From: Auanema rhodensis
Taxonomy: Eukaryota > Nematoda > Chromadorea > Rhabditida > Rhabditidae
DNA length: 64,000 nucleotides
Reading direction: 5' to 3'
Assembly: GCA_964057225.1 (NCBI GenBank)
Contig: OZ059896.1
Location: 15,574,501 to 15,638,500 of the forward strand
The notes beneath the pieces were generated by a model. It worked only from the letters and a program-made list of their open reading frames with translations, ran no database searches and was not told the origin of the DNA. Position 1 is the stretch's first letter; every line of letters begins with the position of its first letter. The position numbers were made by a program, and so were the translations under genes. Positions 10,241 through 20,032 of the stretch are shown here, in pieces.

Positions 10241-10363
10241 ATATTATGGAAGATTGTTTCACGTGAAATGACGTCATTTTTCTCATGACGCGTCAATTTT
10301 CCAAACCAAATTAGAAGGAACGGTTGCACTCCATACATATTCCGAAAAGAAAGGTAAGCATTC

Positions 10364-10482
10364 GCTTACGACCATACCACGTTGAAAGTACGCCATCCCG
10401 TTCGATCTGGCAAGTCAAGCAACGTTGGGCCCGGTTAGTACTTGGATCGGAGACGGCTTGGGAATCCCGGGTGCCGTAAGCT
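10364..10482 (+). rRNA. 5S rRNA: 5S rRNA copy 6, T39 allele
   Basis: Full length, T39. Confidence 0.97.
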
Positions 10483-10583
10483 TTTCCTTTTTCTCATATT
10501 TTCATATAGTTTATCATCTTTAGTTACCTATATGGTATACGGTTAACTAGAAATGCTTTCGTTTTCCGAGACAACTGTTAGAC

Positions 10584-10730
10584 AGCTTTGCGCAGTGGCG
10601 ATAACGTGACCAATGAGGCTTTGCCGAGGTGCGTTTATTGCTGGTTGAAAACTTTTCCCAATTACCCGCGATATTCCCTGAAACATGGGTGATATACGCA
10701 ATTTTTGAATGCCTGATAAGGCTGAATAGC
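10584..10730 (+). ncRNA. U4: U4 snRNA copy 6, tail variant
   Basis: Same linked variants as copy 4. Confidence 0.96.
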
Positions 10731-10853
10731 ATGGTATAGTAGATTGTTCCACATGAAAAGACGTCATTTTTCTCATGACGCGTCAATTTTCCAAACCAAA
10801 TTAGAAGGAACGGTTGCACTCCATACATATTCCGAAAAGAAAGGTAAGCATTC

Positions 10854-10972
10854 GCTTACGACCATACCACGTTGAAAGTACGCCATCCCGTTCGATCTGG
10901 CAAGTCAAGCAACGTTGGGCCCGGTTAGTACTTGGATCGGAGACGGCTTGGGAATCCCGGGTGCCGTAAGCT
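10854..10972 (+). rRNA. 5S rRNA: 5S rRNA copy 7, T39 allele
   Basis: Full length, T39. Confidence 0.97.
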
Positions 10973-11073
10973 TTTCCTTTTTCTCATATTTTCATATAGT
11001 TTATCATCTTTAGTTACCTATATGGTATACGGTTAACTAGAAATGCTTTCGTTTTCCGAGACAACTGTTAGAC

Positions 11074-11220
11074 AGCTTTGCGCAGTGGCGATAACGTGAC
11101 CAATGAGGTTTTGCCGAGGTGCGTTTATTGCTGGTTGAAAACTTTTCCCAATTACCCGCGATATTCCCTGAAGCATGGGTGATATACGCAATTTTTGAAT
11201 GCCTGATAAGGCTGATTAGC
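11074..11220 (+). ncRNA. U4: U4 snRNA copy 7, loop variant
   Basis: Two changes in the RNA: C to T in the 5' stem-loop apical loop (GAGGTTTTGCC) and A to G in the central region (GAAGCATGGG). The k-turn bases are unchanged. Shared only with the copy at 22907. Confidence 0.95.
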
Positions 11221-11343
11221 ATATTATGGTAGATTGTTCCACGTGAAATGACGTCATTTTTCTCATGACGCGTCAATTTTCAAAACCAAATTAGAAGGAA
11301 CGGTTGCACTCCATACATATTCCGAAAAGAAAGGTAAGCATTC

Positions 11344-11462
11344 GCTTACGACCATACCACGTTGAAAGTACGCCATCCCGTCCGATCTGGCAAGTCAAGC
11401 AACGTTGGGCCCGGTTAGTACTTGGATCGGAGACGGCTTGGGAATCCCGGGTGCCGTAAGCT
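11344..11462 (+). rRNA. 5S rRNA: 5S rRNA copy 8, C39 allele
   Basis: Full length, C39. Confidence 0.97.
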
Positions 11463-11563
11463 TTTCCTTTTTCTCATATTTTCATATAGTTTATCATCTT
11501 TAGTTACCTATATGGTATACGGTTAACTAGAAATGCTTTCGTTTTCCGAGACAACTGTTAGAC

Positions 11564-11710
11564 AGCTTTGCGCAGTGGCGATAACGTGACCAATGAGGCT
11601 TTGCCGAGGTGCGTTTATTGCTGGTTGAAAACTTTTCCCAATTACCCGCGATATTCCCTGAAACATGGGTGATATACGCAATTTTTGAATGCCTGATAAG
11701 GCTGATTAGC
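11564..11710 (+). ncRNA. U4: U4 snRNA copy 8
   Basis: RNA as copy 2; the spacer after it has the linked variants ATGAAAGATTG, CACGTTAAATG and GCGTGAATT. Confidence 0.96.
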
Positions 11711-11833
11711 ATATTATGAAAGATTGTTCCACGTTAAATGACGTCATTTTTCTCATGACGCGTGAATTTTCAAAACCAAATTAGAAGGAACGGTTGCACT
11801 TCATACATATTCCGAAAAGAAAGGTAAGCATTC

Positions 11834-11952
11834 GCTTACGACCATACCACGTTGAAAGTACGCCATCCCGTCCGATCTGGCAAGTCAAGCAACGTTGGGC
11901 CCGGTTAGTACTTGGATCGGAGACGGCTTGGGAATCCCGGGTGCCGTAAGCT
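11834..11952 (+). rRNA. 5S rRNA: 5S rRNA copy 9, C39 allele
   Basis: Last 5S before the Gypsy insertion, which lies 51 bp downstream of its end. Confidence 0.97.
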
Positions 11953-11999
11953 TTTCCTTTTTCTCATATTTTCATATAGTTTATCATCTTTAGTTACCT

Positions 12000-12003
12000 A
12001 TAT
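12000..12003. repeat. Target-site duplication of Gypsy element, left
   Basis: ATAT here and at 21383-21386. Uninterrupted units read ...CCTATATGG..., which is restored if the element and one ATAT are removed. Confidence 0.9.
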
Positions 12004-12369
12004 CGTTCCATTATGCTCCTACGTATATTGAACAGACCATTGTAGTCTGCTCAACTACGCGTATAGTATTCCATAAGTGTAGCGGTATGGAAACAGAGCA
12101 TAAGGATTACATAAGATAAGGAAATATATAGGTTTATTATACACAATACAATATCATTACAATACATTAACACAAGGATAAAGTAAACTACATTTACAAG
12201 ACAAAGACTAATATATAAGATTAACTAAGTTAGATGCAAACCGTCCATGGGCTTGCAAAGGGGCGAACTCCCGAATAGGGGCATGAGGGAAGGCGGTGCC
12301 ATTCCTCATTCCTCTAGTCGGTCTGGCTCTAACCCTGCAGTTACATATATAGAGTCTCCGAATGGAACG
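12004..12369 (-). repeat. 3' LTR of Gypsy element
   Basis: 366 bp matching 21017-21382 with no difference found by eye. The termini form a 9-bp inverted repeat (CGTTCCATT/AATGGAACG) instead of the usual TG...CA. On the minus strand it holds an AATAAA and a TATATATT-like stretch (12120-12140). Confidence 0.95.
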
Positions 12370-12383
12370 TGCCCTTTTTCAAA
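12370..12383 (-). other. Polypurine tract of Gypsy element
   Basis: On the minus strand TTTGAAAAAGGGCA directly precedes the 3' LTR, the expected place for the plus-strand primer. Confidence 0.7.
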
Positions 12384-13073
12384 GATTGTCGCGACCTCGC
12401 GATATTTTAAACAAAAATTTGGGCTTATATGTAACTGAGTTTTAGAGTTCAATTGTTTTAGCTTCACAATAACTATAGTATGATAGAGTTTTAGTTAGTA
12501 TACAAACAAAATTACAATAATTTATAAGAAGGGTTCAATATAATATGAAGGGACGATGAATTAGAATATTATTAATTTCATAAATTAATTATCTTAATAT
12601 TCAAGCATTTCCTAATAGAGATTGTAGAATAAAGGGGCTAGTAATGAATGGGAATATGTTATTATTTTGACTAATGGTCTCAAGAAGTACTCATTTCTAA
12701 ATTGAACCGAGATTATGATTTAATAATGTGTCTCCATATGTCTCCCAGAGTGAATCCTTGATTACTAATGGAGACTACCACTTAAGATGAAATTGTGGTT
12801 GATACGCCTACCAGTGTTCATCTCATCTTATTTGGAGAGGCACATGGAGCTCGGATGGTTGTCAAAATGTCCTCTAGTCCGCATAGGATTACGGTAACTT
12901 GGAACCATTAGTCATAACATCTCCTCGTTTAGAATTTGCCTTATTTTTCCTTTCTCAATCTCTATTAAATGCTATTTTTATTTTGAATGTTATTTAGCAT
13001 TAATTTTTTTTTTTTTTTTTAATTCATCGTTATTTTGTTACAATAATTTAAATAACGTAGCATTATCTTGTTG
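12384..13073 (-). other. Gypsy 3' untranslated region
   Basis: No ORF on the coding strand. It includes a T-run on the + strand (13003-13020) and a short inverted repeat (ACTAATGG near 12766 and CCATTAGT near 12905) that could fold in the RNA. Confidence 0.4.
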
Positions 13074-14156
13074 TTATTCTTCTTCATTCCTCGGAAGCCA
13101 TATTTCGTCTTCATTTTCATCTTCTGGCTCTGTATCTATGCTATCCTTGTTGTTCCTGTTGATCACTTCTATTATTTCGATGTCGCTATCTTCTTCTGCT
13201 TGACTTTCTCGAAACCTTGCGCGAGTGTTGTAAGAGATGTTTTGTGAAGCAGGAGAGAAGATTTTCAAGTTATCTTTGTGGATATCTTGTAGTTTTCCTG
13301 ATGAATTTCTGATTTGAACTTTTGATCCTTCTACGTTGATGACTTCGCATGGTCCATCATAGCTTTTCCGAAGCTTTTGGCCGATTTGGTGTGATTTTAT
13401 AGTCGTCATCACCATGTCGCCCGGTTGAATGTCTCTATGGTGTGCTCTTTGCGTTCTATCTTTCTTCTTTTTCGCATTTTCTTGATTTTTAGCTATGCGG
13501 TTCTTTATTATTTCGTCTCTCTTGTCCATATCTGGTCTTCTTTGGAGTAATTCTTCAGAAATTTCTTGAATTTTGGTGATCGTTTCTGGTAATTCAGCGT
13601 CCATTGACATTCTGCATTCTTTACCGAATAATGCAATGTATGGCGCAATCCCTGTAGTCGCGTGCTGAATATTGTTAATAGCAAAAGTGATTTTTGGTAA
13701 TACAGTATCCCAGTCACTAAGGTCCTCTTTTAAGTAGTGGGTTAATCCTTCTTCGAGGGTTCGGTGAAGTCTTTCCACTTGTCCATTTGAGTTCTTTTGG
13801 TGTGGTAGTGTTGGTTCATGTTTGATTCCAAGTTTAGTACACATTTCTTCGAACTTTTTAGATACAAAGTTTGAACCTCTATCGGTGATCAAGCGATGGG
13901 GTGGTCCAAAAATGTAAACGAAATGTCTTAGAAATCGATCAATTGTGATTTCCGTTGTTATTTGTGGTACAGCAATTGTTGTTGACCATTTTGTAAATGC
14001 GTCTTGCATGGTAATGACGTAGGTACAGTTTCTTTTTGAAGGGGGAAATGGTCCCATTACGTCCATGTGGACTCGTTCAAATGGCTTGCTTGGTATCTCA
14101 AAATGACCTATTGGTTGTACCGTCATGGAATGTGGATCTTTTTTTTCTTTGAGCAC
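13074..14156 (-). CDS. Gypsy integrase core and C-terminal tail
   Basis: Up to 360 residues from the first ATG in this frame, though translation is probably entered from the upstream frame. The DDE triad is complete and canonical: D32, D92 and E128, with 35 residues between the last two. After the core come a basic helical stretch, a GPY/chromodomain-like region with GDMV and YDGPCEV, and a very acidic C-terminus rich in D/E. The frame overlaps the end of the RT ORF by 59 nt. The ORFs would join with a +1 shift at an A8 run (coding strand) near 14140-14147, right after the integrase zinc-finger cysteines. Confidence 0.92.
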   Translation of the reverse strand: MLKEKKDPHSMTVQPIGHFEIPSKPFERVHMDVMGPFPPSKRNCTYVITMQDAFTKWSTTIAVPQITTEITIDRFLRHFVYIFGPPHRLITDRGSNFVSKKFEEMCTKLGIKHEPTLPHQKNSNGQVERLHRTLEEGLTHYLKEDLSDWDTVLPKITFAINNIQHATTGIAPYIALFGKECRMSMDAELPETITKIQEISEELLQRRPDMDKRDEIIKNRIAKNQENAKKKKDRTQRAHHRDIQPGDMVMTTIKSHQIGQKLRKSYDGPCEVINVEGSKVQIRNSSGKLQDIHKDNLKIFSPASQNISYNTRARFRESQAEEDSDIEIIEVINRNNKDSIDTEPEDENEDEIWLPRNEEE

Positions 14157-17100
14157 ATTTAATGCAGTTCTTGATGAATATAGTAATGTCGTTCTGCATA
14201 TTTGTCCAATAGAATCTTCTTAGAATTGCTTCTTTTGTTTTAATAATTCCTTGATGTGCTGCAATTGTAGGATCCTCATGAAAAACTTTGATTATTTCCT
14301 CAATTATGGGGTGTTCTTGTGGTATTACGATAGCGGGTTGTGGCTTTTTGTCTGTTGGTTTTGTATAGAGCAAGTCATTTATGACACAATATCTGTCATT
14401 AGCTGTCATGTTCTTTTGTGCTCTATATTCAATCTCCGCTATCGTCCGTTTAATCCAAGGGGTGCTTAGTTGAATTTCCTTTATTGTTGGTGTATTTATG
14501 GCGTTAATGTGAATTTCTTCCATTTTCTTCTTCTTTGTTTCCGGCTTAGCATCGTTAGCTTCTTCACCTATATATCGAGATAGAGCATCGCATACTTTAT
14601 TTAATTGGCCTGCGCGATATTTTATTTCAATATCATATTCTTGGATGACCAGCTGGAACTTCGCAAGACGACCAAATAAGTCTCTGCGTGTCATTAAGCT
14701 GGTAAGAGGTCGATGGTCCGTAATACATATAGTATGAGTTCCAAGAATGTATGTACGGAATTGATTTAATGCATATACAAGGCCTAATGCTTCTATCTCG
14801 ATTGGTGCGTAGTTACGTTCGGCTTTAACTAGTTTTCTGCTTGCAAATGCGATAGGGTGTAGATTTTTCAGAGGTTGTTTTGGATCTTCCGGTTGTAATA
14901 ATACAGCACCTATGGCGATGTTACTACCGTCGCTTTCAACTATAAACAAGCGGTCCGATTTAGGTGGGCTTAAAACGGGTGCCTGTATTAAACTTCTTTT
15001 AAGGAGGTCTAAAGCTTCTTGATGTTTGTTTTCCCATTTGAATTCAGTATCTGCCTTTGTCAGATCGTATAAAGGGCTTGCGATACGTGCAAAATCTTTC
15101 ATGAATTTGCGAAAGAATCCAACCATTCCCAAGAATGCTCGTACACCTGTTGCATTCTTTGGTGCCGGATAATCTTGTATGGCGGCGACTTTTTGAGGGT
15201 CAGGTTTTATACCTTGACGTCCTACAATAAGTCCTAGAAATTTCACTTCTGGTTGAGCAAAAGCGCATTTCTTAAGCTTTATCTTCATTCCCAATTCTTC
15301 TACTGCTTGCAGTAAATCATCGATATCTTTGAGATGTTGTTCTCTTGTATCAGATATAACTAATAGATCGTCCAAATAAACAAATAGTTTACAAGAACAT
15401 TTACTTTGCAAATACCTTACTGCTGTTTGAAAGGTATGAGGGGCTCCACAAAGGCCCATCGGCATCCGTTTGTACTGGTATGTGCCGGATGTGGTCGTAA
15501 ATGCTGTTAGTGGTCGATCTGATTTTCTCAAGGATATTTGAAAAAATCCTGACACTAAATCGAAGTTTGAGAAAAATTGGGCGCCTGCTGCCAAATCAAC
15601 TATGTCAGAAATGCTTGGAATGACATAAGTTTGCTTGCGTGTGACATTATTTAAAGCTCGAAAATCTGTCACAAACCTATACGTGTCATCTTTCTTCTTA
15701 ACTAGTACTACAGGGCTATTAAATAGAGATGTAGAAGGCTCTATTATGCCTTGCTCAAGCATTTCTTTGACTTGTTTTTCAATTTCTTCCTGTTTTCCTA
15801 AGGGAATACGTGTTATTCTCGGCTTTGGCATATCCATATCTGTTCTCAATGGTATGGTATGCTCTATAGGACCTTTAAATAAGCCTATTTTCCTGTCCTC
15901 GTTAAGAAATGCCTCACGATGGCTTTCAATTATTTTTGTAAGCTCATGTTTTTCTTCTTTCGTGAGATCAGCATTCTCTAGATCAAGATCTTTTATGAAG
16001 TCTCTTGGAAAATATGGTAGTTTACTCTCCCAATCGGCCTCTGGCGGAACATATGGTAGAATTGGCTTATGCTTAAAGGGTTCACAAGCCGGAATTTCTC
16101 CAATTATTGCCTGTCCGATGACTGAATTAGCTTCCATAGCTATTGTTTCATCGGTATTGTTACGGAACATAACATATACTCCACTGGTATCACGAAACGC
16201 AGTTGGATATAATGATTTTAATGCGCTTCCACTATCCCCTAAGACAACCACTTCGTTAGATTCTAGTGGTTTATCTGTCTTTATTGGGATAGGTGCCTCT
16301 TCATCAGGCTTTAATGTTTTTGTTCTTAAATTAATGATATTCACAGTTATCTCCGTATGCTTAATAGATTCGTTTCCTATTAATGGGATGGCATTGTTTC
16401 CAATCTCCAACCTCTTCTTGGATGGTTTAAGGCTGACGTCGATGTTTTCGCTGTCAAGCGCTTTCATGAAATCTAGTCCAATTAAAGCGGGAGCAGGACA
16501 GTCATGATCGTTTGAGACCAAAAAGGTGTGTTCGATCTCGTAACCGGCAATTTCAATTACAAGATTTATCTTTCCATAAAATGTGAAAGTGGACTTGTTG
16601 GCTGCCATCGCTACTAAATGTCTCTTCTTGACATTTTCGGCCATGTTCAGATATTTGAGGGTGGAGAGCCTAACATATGACACTGATGAGCCTGAATCCC
16701 ATAAAGCTAAAATCAGTTTATCTTCAACTGATATATATATTAATGGTAACTTTGTTTCCGCTGATACAATAGAAGCAACAAATGGTATTGCGATTGGAAT
16801 AAATGTTACTAAAGCAGGATAGTATTGCTTCATGATGTTATCTGGCATCTGTTGGTCTGGGCGGCTTACAAGTTCCAATGTTTCTTCATAGCTTGGGGGC
16901 TCATTATCTATTTCGTGGACATGCATTACGGTTAGTGGAGTGGCTCTGAAGAACCAAAATTTAGCAACAACGAAAAGAATTATTAATACTGCGGCAATCG
17001 TAACCATTGATCCTATGAAGATGAGTGTTCTCTCAATTGATCCTATTAGAAATTGCTTTACGCTAGTCCAGGCGGAAGTTGTGAACTCAGCTGCTTTAGA

Positions 17101-19086
17101 GATATAGTCACTGCCCTTTTTCAAAAGATTAAAGGCGGACGTAATTTTTGGATCGTTGTGAATAGTATGTAAAACATGGTTCTGTCGTATGGATGCTAAA
17201 CTTGCTCCATATGCAATAGCTGTTGACATTGAGTAAACTCTCAATGATAAATTGGTGTATAAGTTAGCGCCTGTGAACTTTAAAGGTGTTAATTGGTGGT
17301 ATTGCGCTTTATCAAAGAGTGATATTGGTTTTACTTCAACCGATCCATTTATATTTATCCATTCTCCATTTTGATAGTATACATCTGTGGGTACATGTTC
17401 GCAATCTATCTCTTTTCCATGTGTTAATAAGTCTCTTGATCCTGGAGCAGCAAAATATAATCTCTCATCTTCTGTTATTACTGGTGTTTCCAAATAGCAT
17501 GTATCATTGATCTTATGATTATGATAAACAGCTTTAGGTTGAAGAGGTAGGCATATATGAACATGAACTATATCGCTGCCTACGAAACGGGCTGCAATAT
17601 CCTCTCTTCCTAAAATAGTCCTCATTGCTATTGTAGGTTCTATGTGTAAAATAGAACGCCATAGCTCGAGGTATCTATTTTGAATCTCACATATGGATTC
17701 ATAAGATTCCATGAAATGTTTCTGTAGCTCTTCTTGTATGAGTGTTGTTGTATATTGTAGATGATCTTGAGCTATTCTGCGAGATACGTTGAGGTTGAAT
17801 TGTATTTCGTTGTTCACTTTTGACGCTGTATACGTTGCCTGAGCCTGAATTTCTCTGGTTTCTACGGGTGGAGATGATGTTCTTTGTTTCCTTAAGATTC
17901 GTGACGCCGTGTCAGTGACTGTTGCTAATGTTGTTGGCGAGAGAGTCGTAGTTATCGCGGCTGTTGTCGTCTCAACTGTGGTTGTCGTCGGAATCCGAGT
18001 CGTATGGCTTTTAGTTGTCTCCTGAACTAGTGAAGCGGGTTTGTCCGTTGTTGTCGTTAATGACAGTCTTCTAGTCAGATAAGGCGGTGTTTCAATATCC
18101 TCTAACAGTGGTAAAAATGTTTTTATAAGTAGCTGGCGTGTATCTGCGCTTGGGTTTTGAATGCGAGGGTGGGGCCCTATCGATATACCGTAGTTAGAAT
18201 CTTTATCTCGATATAATTTGTTGGTATCTGGCACATTGATTGTTAATTGTCGGAACTTTTCATCATCTACGGCTGCTGCTGTTTTATTTGGCCTTATTAC
18301 TCGCAATGTCATCAAGTTATGGTATAAGTAAAGAGTGTTTCTAAGTACTATACGCTCATCAGCATTGTCAGTTGTTAGAGTTGGTCGGATCGGCGGCATG
18401 TTCACAAAGGATTTTAAAACCTCTTGCCTTGATGGTACCGACAGATTGTTTTCAAATATTACCGGTGTATAAGCTAACTCCATCGCTATGCTTTCGGCTC
18501 TTTCACGGTAGGATCCGTCTTTTTCTAGCAGTTTTTCGTCAAATTCGTGTGCTGTTAATCTGTCACCTATCTGTTCTAATAATTGTTGTGAGGTTAAATA
18601 CCGTATAGCGCCGCGAGTGGTTGCTGCCAGTTCCTTTTGCGCAAGAAAATAAAGTATTGCTTCCTCAGGGTCGTGTATTTCGTATGTTTGAAGGAAACGT
18701 TGTATGGATTTATCAGATACGGGACTTCTTAAGAAGAAATAAAACTTCTCGGGATGTGCTGAAACCCAGTCAATAATTGAATATGAAGGGTTGACAGCTC
18801 GTCTGGCCTTTATAAGCGGTATTATCTTTGGAGTTGAAGCTGAAGTTTGAATATTGTAGTCCTGAATATAGAAATCAGGGTCCTCCTCGGTGTTGTCCGG
18901 AGGTGAATACGTGCCTTCTCGAGGAATGAAGGTTTTCTCGACTTTGGGTTTTACCTCTTGTTCAGGCTCTTCAATCTGAACACTGAGGAGTCGAGTGCGG
19001 CTTCTGGTTCGACTGGCGACTGCGATGTCGTCACTGGACTCAGAAGGGTATAGAGCAGGGACGGCCGAAGAGTATCTTCGTGCCAC
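14098..19086 (-). CDS. Gypsy polyprotein: envelope-like region + PR-RT-RNase H
   Basis: 1,662 residues from the ATG at 19086. Residues 1-335 have no motif I recognise (possible Gag). 336-396 is a threonine-rich, mucin-like stretch. About 460-655 looks like a glycoprotein ectodomain with cysteines and N-glycosylation sites, followed by a transmembrane helix near 688-711 and a cytoplasmic PPSY motif near 729, a late-domain type signal. Then come aspartic protease (D797-S-G), RT with YLDD at 1237-1240, RNase H from about 1383, and the H2C2 finger of integrase at about 1600-1645. The ectodomain is reminiscent of chuvirus-type surface proteins, but this is from memory and unproven. Envelope sequence upstream of protease within one ORF is unusual; gag-pol-env is the normal order. 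Confidence 0.9.
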   Translation of the reverse strand: MARRYSSAVPALYPSESSDDIAVASRTRSRTRLLSVQIEEPEQEVKPKVEKTFIPREGTYSPPDNTEEDPDFYIQDYNIQTSASTPKIIPLIKARRAVNPSYSIIDWVSAHPEKFYFFLRSPVSDKSIQRFLQTYEIHDPEEAILYFLAQKELAATTRGAIRYLTSQQLLEQIGDRLTAHEFDEKLLEKDGSYRERAESIAMELAYTPVIFENNLSVPSRQEVLKSFVNMPPIRPTLTTDNADERIVLRNTLYLYHNLMTLRVIRPNKTAAAVDDEKFRQLTINVPDTNKLYRDKDSNYGISIGPHPRIQNPSADTRQLLIKTFLPLLEDIETPPYLTRRLSLTTTTDKPASLVQETTKSHTTRIPTTTTVETTTAAITTTLSPTTLATVTDTASRILRKQRTSSPPVETREIQAQATYTASKVNNEIQFNLNVSRRIAQDHLQYTTTLIQEELQKHFMESYESICEIQNRYLELWRSILHIEPTIAMRTILGREDIAARFVGSDIVHVHICLPLQPKAVYHNHKINDTCYLETPVITEDERLYFAAPGSRDLLTHGKEIDCEHVPTDVYYQNGEWININGSVEVKPISLFDKAQYHQLTPLKFTGANLYTNLSLRVYSMSTAIAYGASLASIRQNHVLHTIHNDPKITSAFNLLKKGSDYISKAAEFTTSAWTSVKQFLIGSIERTLIFIGSMVTIAAVLIILFVVAKFWFFRATPLTVMHVHEIDNEPPSYEETLELVSRPDQQMPDNIMKQYYPALVTFIPIAIPFVASIVSAETKLPLIYISVEDKLILALWDSGSSVSYVRLSTLKYLNMAENVKKRHLVAMAANKSTFTFYGKINLVIEIAGYEIEHTFLVSNDHDCPAPALIGLDFMKALDSENIDVSLKPSKKRLEIGNNAIPLIGNESIKHTEITVNIINLRTKTLKPDEEAPIPIKTDKPLESNEVVVLGDSGSALKSLYPTAFRDTSGVYVMFRNNTDETIAMEANSVIGQAIIGEIPACEPFKHKPILPYVPPEADWESKLPYFPRDFIKDLDLENADLTKEEKHELTKIIESHREAFLNEDRKIGLFKGPIEHTIPLRTDMDMPKPRITRIPLGKQEEIEKQVKEMLEQGIIEPSTSLFNSPVVLVKKKDDTYRFVTDFRALNNVTRKQTYVIPSISDIVDLAAGAQFFSNFDLVSGFFQISLRKSDRPLTAFTTTSGTYQYKRMPMGLCGAPHTFQTAVRYLQSKCSCKLFVYLDDLLVISDTREQHLKDIDDLLQAVEELGMKIKLKKCAFAQPEVKFLGLIVGRQGIKPDPQKVAAIQDYPAPKNATGVRAFLGMVGFFRKFMKDFARIASPLYDLTKADTEFKWENKHQEALDLLKRSLIQAPVLSPPKSDRLFIVESDGSNIAIGAVLLQPEDPKQPLKNLHPIAFASRKLVKAERNYAPIEIEALGLVYALNQFRTYILGTHTICITDHRPLTSLMTRRDLFGRLAKFQLVIQEYDIEIKYRAGQLNKVCDALSRYIGEEANDAKPETKKKKMEEIHINAINTPTIKEIQLSTPWIKRTIAEIEYRAQKNMTANDRYCVINDLLYTKPTDKKPQPAIVIPQEHPIIEEIIKVFHEDPTIAAHQGIIKTKEAILRRFYWTNMQNDITIFIKNCIKCAQRKKRSTFHDGTTNRSF

Positions 19087-19498
19087 TTTGGAATCACTCT
19101 TGGTTCGGAAAAACCGCGAGTGTTTCGTTATATGGGGGATGTTGACGTTGAATGAGTGACAAGAAATTCGGGTCGGTTATAGGAAAAGTAAGAAACGTTT
19201 GAAGATTGAGACGTGGCGTCTTTCGCCGAGAATCGTTATTAGATGAGAAAGAGTTTTAAAATCTTGGCCTGAGATCTGGCTCCGCCTATCTACCGTATTC
19301 TCTTTTCTTTATTCTATTTCACAGATGTTCATCAATTATAAATTTTTTTGGTCTTCGCTCTTTCTAGCCTCAATCTTAATACTTTACTCTAATTGAATTC
19401 TTGAAAGTATGAGAGAGATTTTCAGTCGTTTTATGTCCCCTTTTTATGCATAAGAATCTTTATATTTGTAGAGCTGAAAAAAAAAAATAAATCAAAGA
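19087..19498. other. Gypsy leader between main ORF and antisense gene
   Basis: No ORF of note. AT-rich with A/T runs; carries the 5' leader of the main ORF on the minus strand. Confidence 0.4.
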
Positions 19499-20032
19499 AT
19501 GGCTTATGAAGGTCTATCGGGAATGACTTTTGTCTTGAGGAAGCTGTACGCTGACCTCGTCTTGTATGATCAAGACGAAGTGTTAGCTTATAGGCCGCAC
19601 CCAGACATAATTAAGATGGTTGGTTAAAACAAAGAAACATGTTATCTTAATAAGAATTTTTAGTTTATTGAGGATTTAAAGATGCATTATCTGGGAAGGG
19701 GATTAGTAAACTTCTCCCTAATGCAGGAAATAGCGGATGAGGTTGCAGCTATCCGGCGATGGTGCCTCACCGACTTGTGCGCGCATTGGTATGAAAACCC
19801 AAATCTGGTCGCATCCCCTTGGAATTGGTATGAGCATAAGTCTCATGATTTTTATGATTATATGTCTAAAATTTTGTTTAAAATTTATTTATTTTATGAA
19901 CAGTCTCCTATGGGCTTATTGCTAAGGACCTCTGCGGATTCGGTGTATTCGCAGTATTTAGAGCCTAGCGATGAGCCCATCTCACAGCCTATAGAATTTG
20001 TGAGACAGTTGCATTTTAAATGGGGCTTTTAA
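19499..20032 (+). CDS. Antisense two-exon ORF inside Gypsy leader
   Basis: Proposed exons 19499-19618 and 19664-20032, joined in phase 0 across a 45-nt GT...TTTTTAG intron, giving 162 residues. The second exon alone is an open frame of 122 codons. The protein has ordinary composition with many aromatic residues (several W, Y, F), not low complexity, and matches no family I know. An AATAAA lies at about 20049, and an AG acceptor lies upstream of the ATG. It is transcribed opposite to the element and sits where gag would normally be. It may be an accessory gene, a captured host gene or chance; the intron is inferred. Confidence 0.5.

Larger units (their letters stand above)
7856..12003 (+). repeat. 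5S-U4 tandem array, left block
   Basis: Head-to-tail 490-bp units. Each unit holds a 119-nt 5S gene, a 101-bp spacer, a 147-nt U4 gene and a 123-bp spacer, with both genes on the + strand. This block has nine 5S and eight U4 copies. It is cut at 12003 by the Gypsy element, between a 5S and its following U4, and abuts the BEL element on the left. Units differ by only a few bases, implying strong homogenisation. Confidence 0.97.

Noticed and set aside
15635..16507. 290-codon plus-strand ORF in the Gypsy element
   Set aside because: It lies wholly antisense to the protease/RT frame and has the composition of a reverse-complement shadow.
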